A stretch of 64,000 nucleotides of DNA from Streptomyces sp. P9-A4 (GCF_036634195.1 NZ_JAZIFY010000001.1:5466501-5530500); one strand, 5' to 3'. Positions 1 to 9,502 are shown, counted from the stretch's first letter. The notes: generated by a model from the letters alone, not told the origin. Program-made: numbers and translations.

Positions 1-854
1 TCGGCACCGGCGGCGGCCAGGGCTACATCCTGGAGTACCGGGGCTCCGCCATCGAGAAACTCTCGATGGAGGCCCGGATGACCATCTGCAACATGTCGAT
101 CGAGGCCGGTGCCCGCGCGGGCATGATCGCCCCCGACGAGACCACCTTCGCCTATCTGAAGGGCCGCGCCCACGCCCCCGAGGGCGAGGACTGGGACGCC
201 GCCGTCGCGTACTGGAAGACCCTGGAGTCCGACGAGGACGCCGTCTTCGACGCCGAGGTCGTCATCGACGCCGCCTCCCTGGCGCCGTTCGTCACCTGGG
301 GCACCAACCCGGGCCAGGGCGCGCCGCTTTCGGGACACGTCCCCGACCCGGCTTCGTACGAAGACGCTTCGGAGCGCCTCGCCGCCGAAAAGGCCCTGGA
401 GTACATGGGGTTGGCCGCCGGACAGCCGCTGCGCGACATCAGGGTCGACACCGTCTTCGTAGGCTCCTGCACCAACGGCCGCATCGAGGACCTGCGCAAC
501 GCCGCCGGTCTGCTCGAAGGCCGCAAGGTCGCCGACGGCGTCCGCATGCTCGTCGTCCCCGGCTCGGTCCGGGTGGCGCTGCAGGCCGTCGAGGAGGGTC
601 TGGACAAGGTCTTCAAGGAGGCCGGGGCCGAATGGCGGCACGCGGGCTGCTCCATGTGCCTGGGCATGAACCCCGACCAACTGGCTCCCGGTGAGCGCTC
701 CGCGTCCACCTCCAACCGCAACTTCGAGGGCCGGCAGGGCAAGGGCGGCCGGACCCACCTGGTCTCGCCCCAGGTCGCCGCCGCCACCGCCGTCCTGGGC
801 CATCTGGCCTCCCCGGCCGATCTGTCCGACGTCGCCACCACCGCGGGGGTCTGA
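1..854 (+). CDS. leuC: 3-isopropylmalate dehydratase large subunit, C-terminal part (5' truncated by window)
   Basis: Large subunit of isopropylmalate isomerase, which converts 2- to 3-isopropylmalate in leucine synthesis using a [4Fe-4S] cluster. The frame is open from base 3 and holds the last 284 codons; the start lies outside the window. Visible are the aconitase-family cluster-ligand motifs GSCTNGR and [10 protein letters not shown], plus a C-terminal [10 protein letters not shown] segment typical of LeuC. The leuD start follows 6 bases after the stop, so the two subunits are co-transcribed and translationally close, as in other actinobacteria. Confidence 0.97.
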   Translation, partial: GTGGGQGYILEYRGSAIEKLSMEARMTICNMSIEAGARAGMIAPDETTFAYLKGRAHAPEGEDWDAAVAYWKTLESDEDAVFDAEVVIDAASLAPFVTWGTNPGQGAPLSGHVPDPASYEDASERLAAEKALEYMGLAAGQPLRDIRVDTVFVGSCTNGRIEDLRNAAGLLEGRKVADGVRMLVVPGSVRVALQAVEEGLDKVFKEAGAEWRHAGCSMCLGMNPDQLAPGERSASTSNRNFEGRQGKGGRTHLVSPQVAAATAVLGHLASPADLSDVATTAGV

Positions 855-860
855 GGAACC

Positions 861-1454
861 ATGGAAGCTTTCACCACGCACACCGGCCGGGCCGTCCCGC
901 TGCGCCGCAGCAACGTCGACACCGACCAGATCATCCCCGCGCACTGGCTGAAGAAGGTCACCCGCGACGGCTTCGAGGACGGCCTCTTCGAGGCCTGGCG
1001 CAAGGACCCGGAGTTCGTTCTCAACCGCCCCGAGCGGCAGGGCGCCTCGGTCCTGGTGGCCGGCCCCGACTTCGGCACCGGCTCCTCCCGTGAGCACGCC
1101 GTCTGGGCGCTCCAGAACTACGGCTTCCAGACGGTGATCTCCTCCCGCTTCGCCGACATCTTCCGCGGCAACTCGCTGAAGAACGGCCTGCTGACCGTGG
1201 TCCTCCCGCAGGAGACCGTGGAGGCGCTCCAGGAGCTGACCGAGGCCGACCCGACCGCCGAGATCACCGTCGACCTGGAGCGGCGCAAGGTCCTGGCCGC
1301 CGGGATCGACGCAGACTTCGAGCTCGACGAGAACGCCCGCTGGCGGCTCCTGAACGGACTCGACGACATCAGCCTCACCCTTCAGAACGAAGCCGACATC
1401 GCGGCATATGAGGGGTCACGACCGGCCTTCAAGCCCCGTACAATTACGGCCTGA
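861..1454 (+). CDS. leuD: 3-isopropylmalate dehydratase small subunit
   Basis: Small subunit of isopropylmalate isomerase (cytoplasmic, leucine pathway); it supplies part of the substrate site and pairs with LeuC. The protein is 197 aa, normal for the family. It has the swivelling-domain signature VDTDQIIPA near residues 19-27 and [13 protein letters not shown] at 68-80. The ATG starts 6 bases after leuC. A strong hairpin 17 bases past the stop marks the end of the leuCD unit. Confidence 0.97.
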   Translation: MEAFTTHTGRAVPLRRSNVDTDQIIPAHWLKKVTRDGFEDGLFEAWRKDPEFVLNRPERQGASVLVAGPDFGTGSSREHAVWALQNYGFQTVISSRFADIFRGNSLKNGLLTVVLPQETVEALQELTEADPTAEITVDLERRKVLAAGIDADFELDENARWRLLNGLDDISLTLQNEADIAAYEGSRPAFKPRTITA

Positions 1455-1470
1455 GCAGCGCTTTTCCAAG

Positions 1471-1504
1471 ACTGCGCCCCCCACCGCCCGGTGGGGGGCG
1501 CAGT
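1471..1504 (+). terminator. Intrinsic terminator-like hairpin after leuD
   Basis: A perfect 14-bp stem (left arm 1471-1484, right arm 1491-1504) closes a 6-base loop. There is no long T run, which is usual for Streptomyces terminators. It is placed to end leuCD transcription. Confidence 0.8.
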
Positions 1505-1558
1505 CGCTTGTTGAGACCCTGTCGGGCGACAACTCGCCCTAGATGGCACAATCGGTGC

Positions 1559-1786
1559 ATGGAACGCGACAGCCAACTCGAGCTATACGAGTCGGTCGCC
1601 GCCCGATTGAAGGAAGCGCACACAAGAGTGCGCTCACTGCAAGTCCCGGAGGGCGTAAGGATGGCGCTGTCCCGGAAGCTGCTGGTCGTGACGGCCGCGG
1701 CGAAGCACGATCTCAAGGACGCGGCAACGCGTCTGGAGCGGTTGATGAAGGACCTCGACGAGGGCCGATTCCCAGAGGACGACTGA
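1559..1786 (+). CDS. Small conserved charged/coiled-coil protein
   Basis: A 75-aa protein rich in Leu, Lys, Glu and Asp, predicted to be almost entirely helical. It has an acidic end (LDEGRFPEDD), no membrane segment and no Cys pair. I do not recognise a characterised family; a small protein at this position between leuD and hupS is, from memory, conserved in Streptomyces. The ATG at 1559 is preferred over an upstream in-frame start because the 17 extra residues look non-coding. No Shine-Dalgarno is seen, and a -10-like CACAAT at 1547-1552 lies 6 bases before the ATG, so a leaderless mRNA is possible. Confidence 0.65.
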   Translation: MERDSQLELYESVAARLKEAHTRVRSLQVPEGVRMALSRKLLVVTAAAKHDLKDAATRLERLMKDLDEGRFPEDD

Positions 1787-1849
1787 CACCAGGAACTCCG
1801 CAGCGGGTCTTCCGCGTTGCGGCACTAGGGTGATTAGCCCGTTTCGTGT

Positions 1850-1878
1850 TTGATTTGCGGTATATACATGCCTAACGT
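1850..1878 (+). promoter_or_regulatory. Candidate vegetative promoter of hupS
   Basis: TTGATT at 1850-1855 and TAACGT at 1873-1878 are separated by 17 bases in a locally AT-rich stretch upstream of the GTG start at 1930. The hexamer match is moderate; other -10-like words such as TATATA at 1861 lie nearby. Confidence 0.45.
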
Positions 1879-1929
1879 GCGAAAAAGCTTGAACACTTTC
1901 GTTCTGGCAATGTCTCCGAAGGGGAAGAC

Positions 1930-2631
1930 GTGAACAAGGCGCAGCTCGTAGAAGCGATTGCCGACAAGATGGGCGGTCGCCAGCAGGCCGCCGAAGCCGT
2001 CGACCACGTGCTCGACGCCATCGTGCGTGCCGTGGTCGCGGGCGACCGGGTCTCGGTCACGGGTTTCGGCTCGTTCGAGAAGGTCGACCGTCCGGCCCGC
2101 TACGCCCGCAACCCGCAGACGGGTGAGCGGGTCCGGGTCAAGAAGACCTCCGTCCCGCGCTTCCGTGCCGGTCAGGGCTTCAAGGACCTGGTCAGCGGCT
2201 CGAAGAAGCTCCCCAAGGGCGGCGAGGTCTCCGTCAAGAAGGCCCCCAAGGGCAGCCTCACCGGTGGCGCCGCCTCGGCGACCGTGAAGAAGGCCGCGGC
2301 GAAGAAGGCCACCACCGCCAAGAAGGCCGCCGCGAAGAAGGCGGCCCCGGCGAAGAAGGTCACGGCGGCCGCGAAGAAGGCGGCCCCGGCGAAGAAGGCC
2401 ACCACGGCGGCCGCCAAGAAGGCGACCCCCGCGAAGAAGGCCACCACGGCCGCGGCCAAGAAGACCTCCGCCGCCGCCAAGAAGACCACCACGGCCGCCG
2501 CGAAGAAGGCGACCAAGGCCACGGCCAAGAAGACCGCGCCGGCCGCGAAGAAGGCCACGGCGACGAAGGCGCCCGCCAAGAAGACGACGGCGCGCAAGAC
2601 GACCGCCAAGAAGACCGCCGCCAAGAAGTAG
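1930..2631 (+). CDS. hupS: HU-family nucleoid protein with long Lys/Ala-rich C-terminal tail (HupS type)
   Basis: Nucleoid-associated DNA-binding protein of 233 aa. Residues 1-90 form an HU/IHF domain with the DNA-arm motif RNPQTG at 60-65. From about residue 105 to the end is a histone-H1-like tail of AAKK/APAKK repeats. This two-domain layout is the actinobacterial HupS/HupB/Hlp type; in S. coelicolor the tailed paralogue compacts spore chromosomes. The GTG at 1930 follows a purine-rich GAAGGGGAAG. The tail is encoded by imperfect repeats, so its length may vary between strains. Confidence 0.95.
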   Translation: MNKAQLVEAIADKMGGRQQAAEAVDHVLDAIVRAVVAGDRVSVTGFGSFEKVDRPARYARNPQTGERVRVKKTSVPRFRAGQGFKDLVSGSKKLPKGGEVSVKKAPKGSLTGGAASATVKKAAAKKATTAKKAAAKKAAPAKKVTAAAKKAAPAKKATTAAAKKATPAKKATTAAAKKTSAAAKKTTTAAAKKATKATAKKTAPAAKKATATKAPAKKTTARKTTAKKTAAKK

Positions 2632-2651
2632 GACGAGCGGTAGACACCCGC

Positions 2652-2683
2652 CGGGCCGGGCTCCCCTCGGGGAGCCCGGCCCG
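2652..2683. terminator. Bidirectional terminator between hupS and the convergent small gene
   Basis: An inverted repeat of about 15 bp (2652-2666 with 2669-2683) lies between convergent genes, 21 bases after the hupS stop and 16 bases before the end of the minus-strand gene. Confidence 0.75.
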
Positions 2684-2698
2684 CGGCGCGCACACCGT

Positions 2699-2908
2699 CT
2701 AGAACGTCTGCAGCGTCACCAGTGTGATCCGGAGCCCGGCGCCCGACGTGCCGGGCTCGGTCTCGATCCGGACCCGCTGCCCCGGCCGCAGCAGCCGCAG
2801 CCCGCCCGTGTCGAAGGCCTCCGCCCCGAACTCCACGGGGGTGCCGTCGTCGAGCAGCACACTGCCGCTGCGGGTCTCGGGGTCGTACGTGAACGCGGTC
2901 GCCTGCAT
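2699..2908 (-). CDS. Small protein resembling a cold-shock/OB-fold domain
   Basis: A 69-aa protein whose pattern of short beta strands (SGSVLLDDGTPVEF, then LLRPGQRVRIE) resembles a cold-shock/S1-type OB fold, but without the classic aromatic RNP motifs. Nucleic-acid binding is inferred, not shown. The ATG at 2908 lies 11 bases downstream of the cofC stop on the same strand, so the two probably form an operon. It is convergent with hupS. Confidence 0.7.
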   Translation of the reverse strand: MQATAFTYDPETRSGSVLLDDGTPVEFGAEAFDTGGLRLLRPGQRVRIETEPGTSGAGLRITLVTLQTF

Positions 2909-2918
2909 GGACCGCAGC

Positions 2919-3584
2919 CTATCCGGCCGCCGGCAGCCACCGGGCGGCCGTCCGGGGGCCGAGCCCCAGCGCCCCCGCCGCCGCCAGATCCTCCCCGGTG
3001 TCCACGTCCCGGCGTACGGAATCCACCCCGGCCAGCGTGATTTCCACCGCCCCCGAAGACAAATGCCGGAGCCGTGACGCACCCCCGAATGCGGGTTCCA
3101 ATTCCACTCCCGGACCCGCCGAGAGGAATGTGGTGCCGATTTCGGCGGCATCCGCGAGAAATGCCCGCGGAAATTTCCCCGCCGCGTCCAGGACCCTGGT
3201 CAGCTCCGCCGGCCGCAGCGCGGGCAGATCCGCGTTGAGCGCCGCCACCCGCGCGCACGGCCGCCGGGACCGTACGGCACGGACCCCGTGCGCCAGCGCC
3301 GCGTTGAGACCGGCCGCCGGGGCGTCCGGCACGATCCGCGCGCCCAGGGCCCCGAGCGCCTCCGCCGCCGCCGGATCGTCCGTGACGACCGCCACATCCC
3401 GCACCCTCGGACAGTCCAGCACCGCACCCACGGTGTCCTCGGCGAACGCGAGGGCCAGCCGGGGCCGCAGCAGGGCCCCGGCCGAGGCCGCCAGCCTGCT
3501 CTTCGCCAGCGCGAGGGGCTTCAGCGGGACGACCAGGGACCAGCCGTCGCCGGGGTCCGTGTGCGTCGGGTGCGTCGCGTTCAT
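2919..3584 (-). CDS. cofC: 2-phospho-L-lactate guanylyltransferase (coenzyme F420 synthesis)
   Basis: A 221-aa CofC-family nucleotidyltransferase that activates phospholactate or phosphoenolpyruvate with GTP for F420 side-chain building. Visible are the N-terminal VPLKPLALAKSRL (19-31), a loop with ALNADLPAL (115-123) and C-terminal RRDVDTGEDL (191-200), all typical of the family. The ATG at 3584 is chosen because upstream codons lack family similarity; an in-frame GTG about 27 bases upstream is an alternative. It is divergent from plsC and likely co-transcribed with the small OB-like gene downstream. No other F420 gene is in the window. Confidence 0.88.
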   Translation of the reverse strand: MNATHPTHTDPGDGWSLVVPLKPLALAKSRLAASAGALLRPRLALAFAEDTVGAVLDCPRVRDVAVVTDDPAAAEALGALGARIVPDAPAAGLNAALAHGVRAVRSRRPCARVAALNADLPALRPAELTRVLDAAGKFPRAFLADAAEIGTTFLSAGPGVELEPAFGGASRLRHLSSGAVEITLAGVDSVRRDVDTGEDLAAAGALGLGPRTAARWLPAAG

Positions 3585-3711
3585 CGGGGCCCATTCTGTC
3601 CCGCCCACGCGGTCCACCCCAGGGCCCGGGGCGTACGGTGTCACTCGACACGGCAGGAGCATGGGGCGACACTTGACCCCCTGCCAGCCAGCCCCGGAGA
3701 AAGGTGTCCGC

Positions 3712-4464
3712 GTGCCCCGCCGCAGAATCGGCTTCTGGTACCGCCTCGCGGCGGTCATCGCCAAACCCCCCCTGGTGGTTCTGTTCAAGCGGGACTGGCG
3801 CGGCATGGAGCACATTCCGGCCGACGGCGGTTTCATCACCGCGGTCAACCACAACTCCTACCTGGACCCGCTGTCCTACTCGCACTTCCAGTACAACACC
3901 GGCCGCGTCCCGCGCCTCCTGGCCAAGGCGGGCCTCTTCAAGACCCCCTTCGTCGGCATGATGCTGCGCGGCACCGGCCAGATCCCCGTCTACCGCGAGA
4001 CCACCGACGCGCTGGACGCCTTCCGGGCCGCCGTCGGCGCCATCGAGCGCGGCGAGTGCGTCGCCTTCTACCCCGAGGGCACCCTGACCCGGGACCCCGA
4101 CATGTGGCCCATGGCCGGCAAGACCGGGGCCGCGCGCGTCGCCCTGCTCACCCGAGCCCCCGTGATCCCGGTGGCCCAGTGGGGCGCGAACCTGGCGATG
4201 CCGCCGTACGCCAAGGAGAACAAGTTCCGGCTGTTCCCCCGCAAGACGCTGACCGTGCAGGCCGGTCCGCCCGTCGACCTCTCCCGTTTCCACGGCCTGG
4301 AGCCGACGCCCGAGGTCCTCCGCGAGGCCACCGAGGTCATCATGGCGGCCATCACCGCCCTCCTGGAGCAGATCCGCGGCGAGCAGGCCCCCGCGGAGCC
4401 GTACGACCACCGCAGGGCCCGCATGGAACAGCGCCGCAAGGCCGCCGAGGGAGGCACCAAGTGA
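3712..4464 (+). CDS. plsC: 1-acyl-sn-glycerol-3-phosphate acyltransferase (PlsC family)
   Basis: Membrane-associated acyltransferase making phosphatidic acid; 250 aa. The catalytic HX4D motif is in NHNSYLDP (His47, Asp52) and the glycerophosphate-binding motif is FYPEGT (119-124). The GTG at 3712 is supported by a GGAGAAAGG ribosome site 8 bases upstream. The stop overlaps the gpsA start (GTGA), so the enzyme making glycerol-3-phosphate and an enzyme using its acylated form are translationally coupled. Confidence 0.92.
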   Translation: MPRRRIGFWYRLAAVIAKPPLVVLFKRDWRGMEHIPADGGFITAVNHNSYLDPLSYSHFQYNTGRVPRLLAKAGLFKTPFVGMMLRGTGQIPVYRETTDALDAFRAAVGAIERGECVAFYPEGTLTRDPDMWPMAGKTGAARVALLTRAPVIPVAQWGANLAMPPYAKENKFRLFPRKTLTVQAGPPVDLSRFHGLEPTPEVLREATEVIMAAITALLEQIRGEQAPAEPYDHRRARMEQRRKAAEGGTK

Positions 4465-5462
4465 CCAAGGCAGCCGTCTTCGGCAGCGGATCCTGGGGCA
4501 CCGCCTTCGCCATGGTGCTCGCCGACGCGGGCTGCGAGGTGAGCCTCTGGGGCCGCCGCGCCGAACTCGCCAAGGAGATCAACACCACCCGGGTCAACCC
4601 CGACTACCTGCCGGGCGTCGAACTCCCGGAGCGGATCACGGCCACCGCCGACGCGGCCGAGGCCGCCGCCGGCGCCGACTTCACCGTCCTCGTCATCCCC
4701 TCCCAGACCCTCCGCGGCAACCTCGCCGCCTGGGCGCCGCACCTCGCCACCGACACCGTCCTCGTCTCCCTCATGAAGGGCGTCGAACTCGGCACCGCCA
4801 AGCGGATGAGCGAGGTCATCACCGAGGTCGCCGACGTGCCCGCCGAGCGCGTCGCCGTCCTCACCGGCCCCAACCTGGCCAAGGAGGTCGCCGCCCGGCA
4901 GCCCGCCGCCGCCGTGGTCGCCTGCTCCGACGAGTCGGTCGCCCAACGGCTCCAGACCGCCTGCATGACCCCGTACTTCCGCCCGTACACCAACACCGAC
5001 GTGGTGGGCTGCGAGCTCGGCGGCGCCGTGAAGAACGTCATCGGCCTCGCCGTCGGCATCGCCAACGGCATGGGCCTCGGCGACAACTCGAAGGCCACGC
5101 TCATCACCCGCGGCCTCGCCGAGACCACCCGCCTCGGCCTCGCCATGGGCGCCGACCCGCTCACCTTCTCCGGCCTCGCGGGCCTCGGCGACCTCGTCGC
5201 CACCTGCTCCTCGCCGCTCTCCCGGAACAACACCTTCGGCACCAACCTCGGCCGCGGGATGACCCTCCAGGAGACCATCGCGGCCACCAAGCAGACCGCC
5301 GAGGGCGTCAAGTCCTGCGAATCGGTGCTCGATCTGGGCCGCCGCCACGGCGTCGACATGCCCATCACCGAGACCGTCGTCTCCATCGTCCACGACGGCA
5401 AGCCGCCGGTCGTCGCGCTCAGGGAACTGATGTCCCGCAGCGCCAAGCCCGAGCGCCGCTGA
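4461..5462 (+). CDS. gpsA: NAD(P)+-dependent glycerol-3-phosphate dehydrogenase
   Basis: Reduces dihydroxyacetone phosphate to sn-glycerol-3-phosphate for phospholipids. The 333-aa product starts with a Rossmann motif GSGSWG (8-13) and carries the ELGGAVKNVIGLAVG segment that holds the catalytic Lys, followed by GLAGLGDLVATCSS. The GTG start overlaps the plsC stop by 4 bases. Length and motifs are normal. Confidence 0.96.
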   Translation: MTKAAVFGSGSWGTAFAMVLADAGCEVSLWGRRAELAKEINTTRVNPDYLPGVELPERITATADAAEAAAGADFTVLVIPSQTLRGNLAAWAPHLATDTVLVSLMKGVELGTAKRMSEVITEVADVPAERVAVLTGPNLAKEVAARQPAAAVVACSDESVAQRLQTACMTPYFRPYTNTDVVGCELGGAVKNVIGLAVGIANGMGLGDNSKATLITRGLAETTRLGLAMGADPLTFSGLAGLGDLVATCSSPLSRNNTFGTNLGRGMTLQETIAATKQTAEGVKSCESVLDLGRRHGVDMPITETVVSIVHDGKPPVVALRELMSRSAKPERR

Positions 5463-5559
5463 GTCCTCCCCCGCAGGTCCGGCGGCCACTGCGCCGGACG
5501 CGCGGTACGGCAGCGGGGCGCTCAGGAGTTCGGGAGCCGCAAGGTACGCTCATCGCGAT

Positions 5560-6699
5560 ATGAGCGAGAACACCCAGAGCCCCCGCAAGCCGCGCGTGGC
5601 CGTCGTCTTCGGCGGACGCAGCTCCGAGCACGCCATCTCCGTCGTCACGGCCGGCGCCGTCCTGAGCGCCATCGACCGGGACAAGTACGACGTGCTGCCC
5701 ATCGGCATCACGACGGACGGGCGCTGGGCGCTCACCGCCGACGCCCCCGAGCGCATGGCCATCGCCGACCGCGCCCTGCCGAACGTCGCCGCGCTCGCCG
5801 AGTCCACGGAGGGCGGCGTCGTCCTCTCCGTCGACCCCGCCAACCGCGAGGTCGTCCTCACCGAGCCCGGCGCCGTGCCCAGGGCCCTCGGCGAGGTCGA
5901 CGTGGTCTTCCCGATGCTCCACGGCCCGTACGGCGAGGACGGCACCCTCCAGGGCCTCCTGGAGCTCTCCGGCGTCCCCTACGTCGGCGCGGGCGTCCTC
6001 GCCTCCGCCGTCGGCCAGGACAAGGAGTACATGAAGCGGGTCTTCGTCTCCTTCGGACTCCCGGTCGGCCCGTACGAGGTCGTCCGGCCCCGCGAGTGGG
6101 AGCAGAACCCGGCAGCCGCCCGCAAGAAGATCGTCGAGTTCGCCGCCGAGCACGGCTGGCCGCTCTTCGTGAAGCCGGCCCGCGGCGGCTCCTCCATGGG
6201 CATCACCAAGGTCGACGACCTCTCCGGCCTCGACGAGGCCATCGAGGAGGCCCGCCGCCACGACCCCAAGATCCTCGTCGAGTCGCTGCTGCGCGGCCGC
6301 GAGATCGAGTGCGGCGTCCTGGAGTTCGAGGACGGCCCGCGCGCCAGCGTGCCCGCCGAGATCCCGCCGGTCACCGACCACGACTTCTACGACTTCGAGG
6401 CCAAGTACATCGACTCGGCCTCCGGCATCGTGCCCGCCCCCATCGGGGACGAGGCCACCGCCGAGATCCAGCGCCTGGCCGTCGCCGCCTACGAGGCGGT
6501 GTCCTGCGAGGGCCTGGTCCGCGCCGACTTCTTCCTCACCGAGGAAGGCGACTTCGTCATCAACGAGATCAATACCATGCCGGGCTTCACGCCCATCTCC
6601 ATGTACCCGCGCATGTGGCAGGAGAGCGGCGTGAGCTACCCCGAGCTGGTCGACCGGCTCATCCAGGCCGCGCTGACCCGCTCCACCGGCCTGCGCTGA
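5560..6699 (+). CDS. ddl: D-alanine--D-alanine ligase
   Basis: ATP-grasp enzyme making D-Ala-D-Ala for peptidoglycan; 379 aa. Typical features are VFGGRSSEHAIS near the N terminus, the HGPYGEDGTLQG loop, KPARGGSSMGI in the ATP-grasp core and the metal-binding end EINTMPGFTPIS. A 97-base gap separates it from gpsA, so it may have its own promoter. The ATG at 5560 is the first plausible start; its ribosome site is weak. Confidence 0.95.
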   Translation: MSENTQSPRKPRVAVVFGGRSSEHAISVVTAGAVLSAIDRDKYDVLPIGITTDGRWALTADAPERMAIADRALPNVAALAESTEGGVVLSVDPANREVVLTEPGAVPRALGEVDVVFPMLHGPYGEDGTLQGLLELSGVPYVGAGVLASAVGQDKEYMKRVFVSFGLPVGPYEVVRPREWEQNPAAARKKIVEFAAEHGWPLFVKPARGGSSMGITKVDDLSGLDEAIEEARRHDPKILVESLLRGREIECGVLEFEDGPRASVPAEIPPVTDHDFYDFEAKYIDSASGIVPAPIGDEATAEIQRLAVAAYEAVSCEGLVRADFFLTEEGDFVINEINTMPGFTPISMYPRMWQESGVSYPELVDRLIQAALTRSTGLR

Positions 6700-6735
6700 C
6701 CCCCACCCGCGACCGAGGACCGTGCCCGCCGCCTC

Positions 6736-7218
6736 TCAGAGGCTCGGCGGCACGGTCTTCAGCACGGGCGCGGCGAGATCGGCGAGCGGCGTCATGTCGT
6801 GCGCGTACCGCTCGCCGAGCGTCACCTCGACGTACGTCTTCCGGTACGTCGTGGTGAAACGGGGCCCGGTGCCCTCCGGACGCTCCAGCATCCAGTTCAC
6901 GCCATTGGCCTCGATGCCCTGCGCCTTGGGATCGCTCATCTTTTCGGGCCGGGGGACCCCGCAGCGCAGTACGATCGCACCGTCACCCCAGCCGGCGGTC
7001 AGCTCGGAGCCGGGCTCCGGGTCACTCCGCTCCAGCCCCACCACGGTGTCCGGAAGCTCCTTCGCCAGTGCCTGGCAGAAGGCGGCCTCCGCCGCCGGGG
7101 GGCTGGGAACCGCGACGGACGCCGAGGCGCCCGGCGAGGAGCAGCCGGCGGCGGCCAGCAGCAGGAACACTGCCGAGACCGCGGCGGGCAGGCCGAAGGG
7201 CCGGTGGGAAGACGTCAC
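6736..7218 (-). CDS. DUF3515-family putative lipoprotein
   Basis: A 160-aa product with a signal peptide ending in the lipobox LLAAAGC (about residues 21-27), then a Ser/Pro linker and a small extracytoplasmic domain with two further Cys residues (AAFCQAL, VLRCGVP) that could form a disulphide. It matches actinobacterial DUF3515 proteins found beside ddl; its function is unknown. The GTG at 7218 is chosen because it places the signal peptide correctly; the ribosome site is weak. It is convergent with ddl. Confidence 0.82.
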   Translation of the reverse strand: MTSSHRPFGLPAAVSAVFLLLAAAGCSSPGASASVAVPSPPAAEAAFCQALAKELPDTVVGLERSDPEPGSELTAGWGDGAIVLRCGVPRPEKMSDPKAQGIEANGVNWMLERPEGTGPRFTTTYRKTYVEVTLGERYAHDMTPLADLAAPVLKTVPPSL

Positions 7219-7238
7219 CGGCCAAGCGTAGACGGGGG

Positions 7239-7472
7239 CTACAGATGAACGACCGGGCAGGTGAGGGTGCGCGTGATGCCGTCCACTTGCTGGACCTTGG
7301 CGACCACCATGCGGCCCAGCTCGTCGACCGTGTCCGCCTGTGCGCGCACGATGACGTCGTACGGACCGGTCACGTCTTCGGCCTGGATCACCCCCGGGAT
7401 CTTGGAGATGGTGTCGGCGACGGTCGACGCCTTGCCCACCTCGGTCTGGATGAGGATGTACGCCTGAACCAC
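7239..7472 (-). CDS. Stand-alone Lrp/AsnC ligand-binding (RAM) domain protein
   Basis: A 77-aa protein equal to just the effector-binding/oligomerisation domain of Lrp/AsnC regulators, with no DNA-binding helix-turn-helix. Visible pattern: VVQAYILIQTEVG, then GPYDVIVRAQADTVDEL. Such domains oligomerise and bind amino acids; the target here is unknown. The GTG at 7472 follows a good GGAGGTT ribosome site, which rejects the longer upstream frame. It is divergent from thiL and 20 bases upstream of the DUF3515 lipoprotein on the same strand. Confidence 0.88.
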   Translation of the reverse strand: MVQAYILIQTEVGKASTVADTISKIPGVIQAEDVTGPYDVIVRAQADTVDELGRMVVAKVQQVDGITRTLTCPVVHL

Positions 7473-7705
7473 GGAACCTCCAGGGCGACCACGAGGATCT
7501 TGTGGGAGAAAGGGACGCCACGGTACCGCGTCACCGCGGGCCACGGGGAGACCCGCGTGTCCCGGGGCGCCCGCCCGGTGGCGTTCGCAGGACAGAAGTT
7601 GACGGTCTACTTGACGGTACCCAGCACGGTGACGGCCCGCGACCCGCGGCGCGCGACAGCGTGCCGCCGCCCGCAGGACGGCACGAAGACACGAGGTGAG
7701 GCGCG

Positions 7706-8668
7706 GTGAAGGGCACAGTCGGAGAGCTGGGCGAGTTCGGGCTCATCAGGGAGCTCACGTCCCGGCTCACCTCCACCCCGGCGGTACGGATCGGGCCCGG
7801 CGACGACGCCGCGGTCGTCTCCGCCCCCGACCGGCGCGTGGTGGCCAGCACGGACATCCTCCTCGAAGGACGTCACTTCCGCCGCGACTGGTCGACGGCG
7901 TACGACGTCGGCCGCAAGGCCGCCGCGCAGAACCTCGCCGACATCGCCGCCATGGGCGCGGTCCCCACCGCACTCCTCCTCGGCCTCGTCGTCCCCGCCG
8001 AACTCCCCGTGACCTGGCCCACCGAACTCATGGACGGCCTGCGCGACGAATGTCAGGTCGCGGGCGCGGCGGTGGTCGGCGGCGACGTCGTACGCGGCGA
8101 CACGATCATGGTCTCCATCACCGCCCTCGGCGACCTCCGCAACCACGACCCGGTCACCCGGGGCGGCGCCCAGCCCGGCGACGTCGTCGCCTACACGGGC
8201 TGGCTCGGCTGGTCCGCCGCCGGATACGCCGTCCTCTCCCGGGGCTTCCGCTCGCCGCGCGCCTTCGTCGAGGCCCACCGCAGGCCCGAACCGCCGTACC
8301 ACGCGGGTCCTGCCGCCGCCGGTCTCGGCGCCACCGCCATGTGCGACGTGAGCGACGGCCTCATCGCCGACCTCGGCCACATCGCCGAGGCCAGCAAGGT
8401 CCGCATCGACCTGCGCTCCGGCCTCATAGACATCCCCACCCAGATGAACGACATCGGCCAGGCCGTCGGCGTCGACCCCATGCAGTGGGTGCTCACCGGG
8501 GGAGAGGACCACGCCATCGTGGCCACCTTCCCGCCCGACGTGAAGCTCCCCGCCCGCTGGAAGGTCATCGGGGAGGTCCTCAACCCCTCCGCGCTCCCGC
8601 AGGTCACCGTGGACGGCGCGCCCTGGCACAGCGTGGGCGGCTGGGACCACTTCGGGGAGACCGAGTGA
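7706..8668 (+). CDS. thiL: Thiamine-monophosphate kinase
   Basis: Phosphorylates thiamine monophosphate to thiamine diphosphate, the last step of TPP synthesis. The 320-aa protein has [10 protein letters not shown] near residues 31-40, a DILLEGRHF segment and a [12 protein letters not shown] motif of the AIRS/PurM-like ATP fold. The GTG at 7706 is backed by GAGGTGAGG upstream. The stop overlaps the thiD start (GTGA), so the two are coupled. Two TTGACG words at 7599 and 7611 lie upstream, but I see no convincing -10 for them. Confidence 0.95.
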   Translation: MKGTVGELGEFGLIRELTSRLTSTPAVRIGPGDDAAVVSAPDRRVVASTDILLEGRHFRRDWSTAYDVGRKAAAQNLADIAAMGAVPTALLLGLVVPAELPVTWPTELMDGLRDECQVAGAAVVGGDVVRGDTIMVSITALGDLRNHDPVTRGGAQPGDVVAYTGWLGWSAAGYAVLSRGFRSPRAFVEAHRRPEPPYHAGPAAAGLGATAMCDVSDGLIADLGHIAEASKVRIDLRSGLIDIPTQMNDIGQAVGVDPMQWVLTGGEDHAIVATFPPDVKLPARWKVIGEVLNPSALPQVTVDGAPWHSVGGWDHFGETE

Positions 8669-9462
8669 CCGCTCGGCCCCCGCTGGTGCTGACCGTCGCC
8701 GGATCGGACTCCGGCGGCGGCGCCGGCGTCCAGGCCGACCTGAAGACGATGCTCGCGCTCGGCGTCCACGGCATGAGCGTGCTCACCGCCGTCACCGCCC
8801 AGAACTCGCGGGGCGTCCAGGGCGTCTGGGAACTGCCCGTGGAGGCCGTCCGCGCCCAGTACCGGGCCGTCGTCGACGACATCGGCGTCCAGGCCGTCAA
8901 GACCGGCATGCTGGCCTCCGCCGCCCTCGTCGAGACCGTCGCCGCACTCCTCGCGGACACCACCGCACCCGTCGTCGTCGACCCGGTGGGCGTCTCCAAA
9001 CACGGCGACCCGCTGCTCGCCGGGAGCGCGCTCGACTCCGTACGCACGGGCCTGCTGCCCCGGGCGACCGTCGCCACGCCCAACCTGGACGAGGTGACAC
9101 AGCTCACGGGCGTGCGGGTCGTGACGGAGGCCGACATGAGGACCGCCGCCGAGGCGGTCCTGTCGTACGGACCGGAGTGGGTCCTGATCAAGGGCGGACA
9201 CCTGCCCACCGGCCGGGAGGCCGTCGACCTGCTCACGGACGGCGCCGAGGAGCACTGGCTGCGCGCCCCCCGCCACGACAACCGGCACACCCACGGGACG
9301 GGCTGCACGCTCGCGTCGGCGGTCGCGTCCGGGCTCGCCAAGGGCCTGACGGTGCCCGCGGCGGTACGGGAGGCCAAGGAGTACGTGACCGGGGCCATCG
9401 CCGCCGGATTCGCCCTGGGCACGGGCATCGGCCCGGTCGACCACGGCTGGCGGACGCGCTGA
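8665..9462 (+). CDS. thiD: Hydroxymethylpyrimidine/phosphomethylpyrimidine kinase
   Basis: Makes HMP pyrophosphate, the pyrimidine half of thiamine; 265 aa, ribokinase fold. Motifs: GSDSGGGAG (13-21), VKTGMLAS in the middle, and [16 protein letters not shown] carrying the anion-hole/catalytic region. The GTG at 8665 overlaps thiL by 4 bases. The gene ends ahead of a strong hairpin shared with rpmB. Confidence 0.95.
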   Translation: MTARPPLVLTVAGSDSGGGAGVQADLKTMLALGVHGMSVLTAVTAQNSRGVQGVWELPVEAVRAQYRAVVDDIGVQAVKTGMLASAALVETVAALLADTTAPVVVDPVGVSKHGDPLLAGSALDSVRTGLLPRATVATPNLDEVTQLTGVRVVTEADMRTAAEAVLSYGPEWVLIKGGHLPTGREAVDLLTDGAEEHWLRAPRHDNRHTHGTGCTLASAVASGLAKGLTVPAAVREAKEYVTGAIAAGFALGTGIGPVDHGWRTR

Positions 9463-9502
9463 GGGCGCCTACCGGTTTCCGGGTACGTTTCCGGGCATGG
9501 CA

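Noticed and set aside
2172..2693. Long Val/Ala/Phe-rich frame antisense to the hupS tail
   Set aside because: It is the complement of the Lys/Ala repeat codons; it has no ribosome site and spans the terminator.
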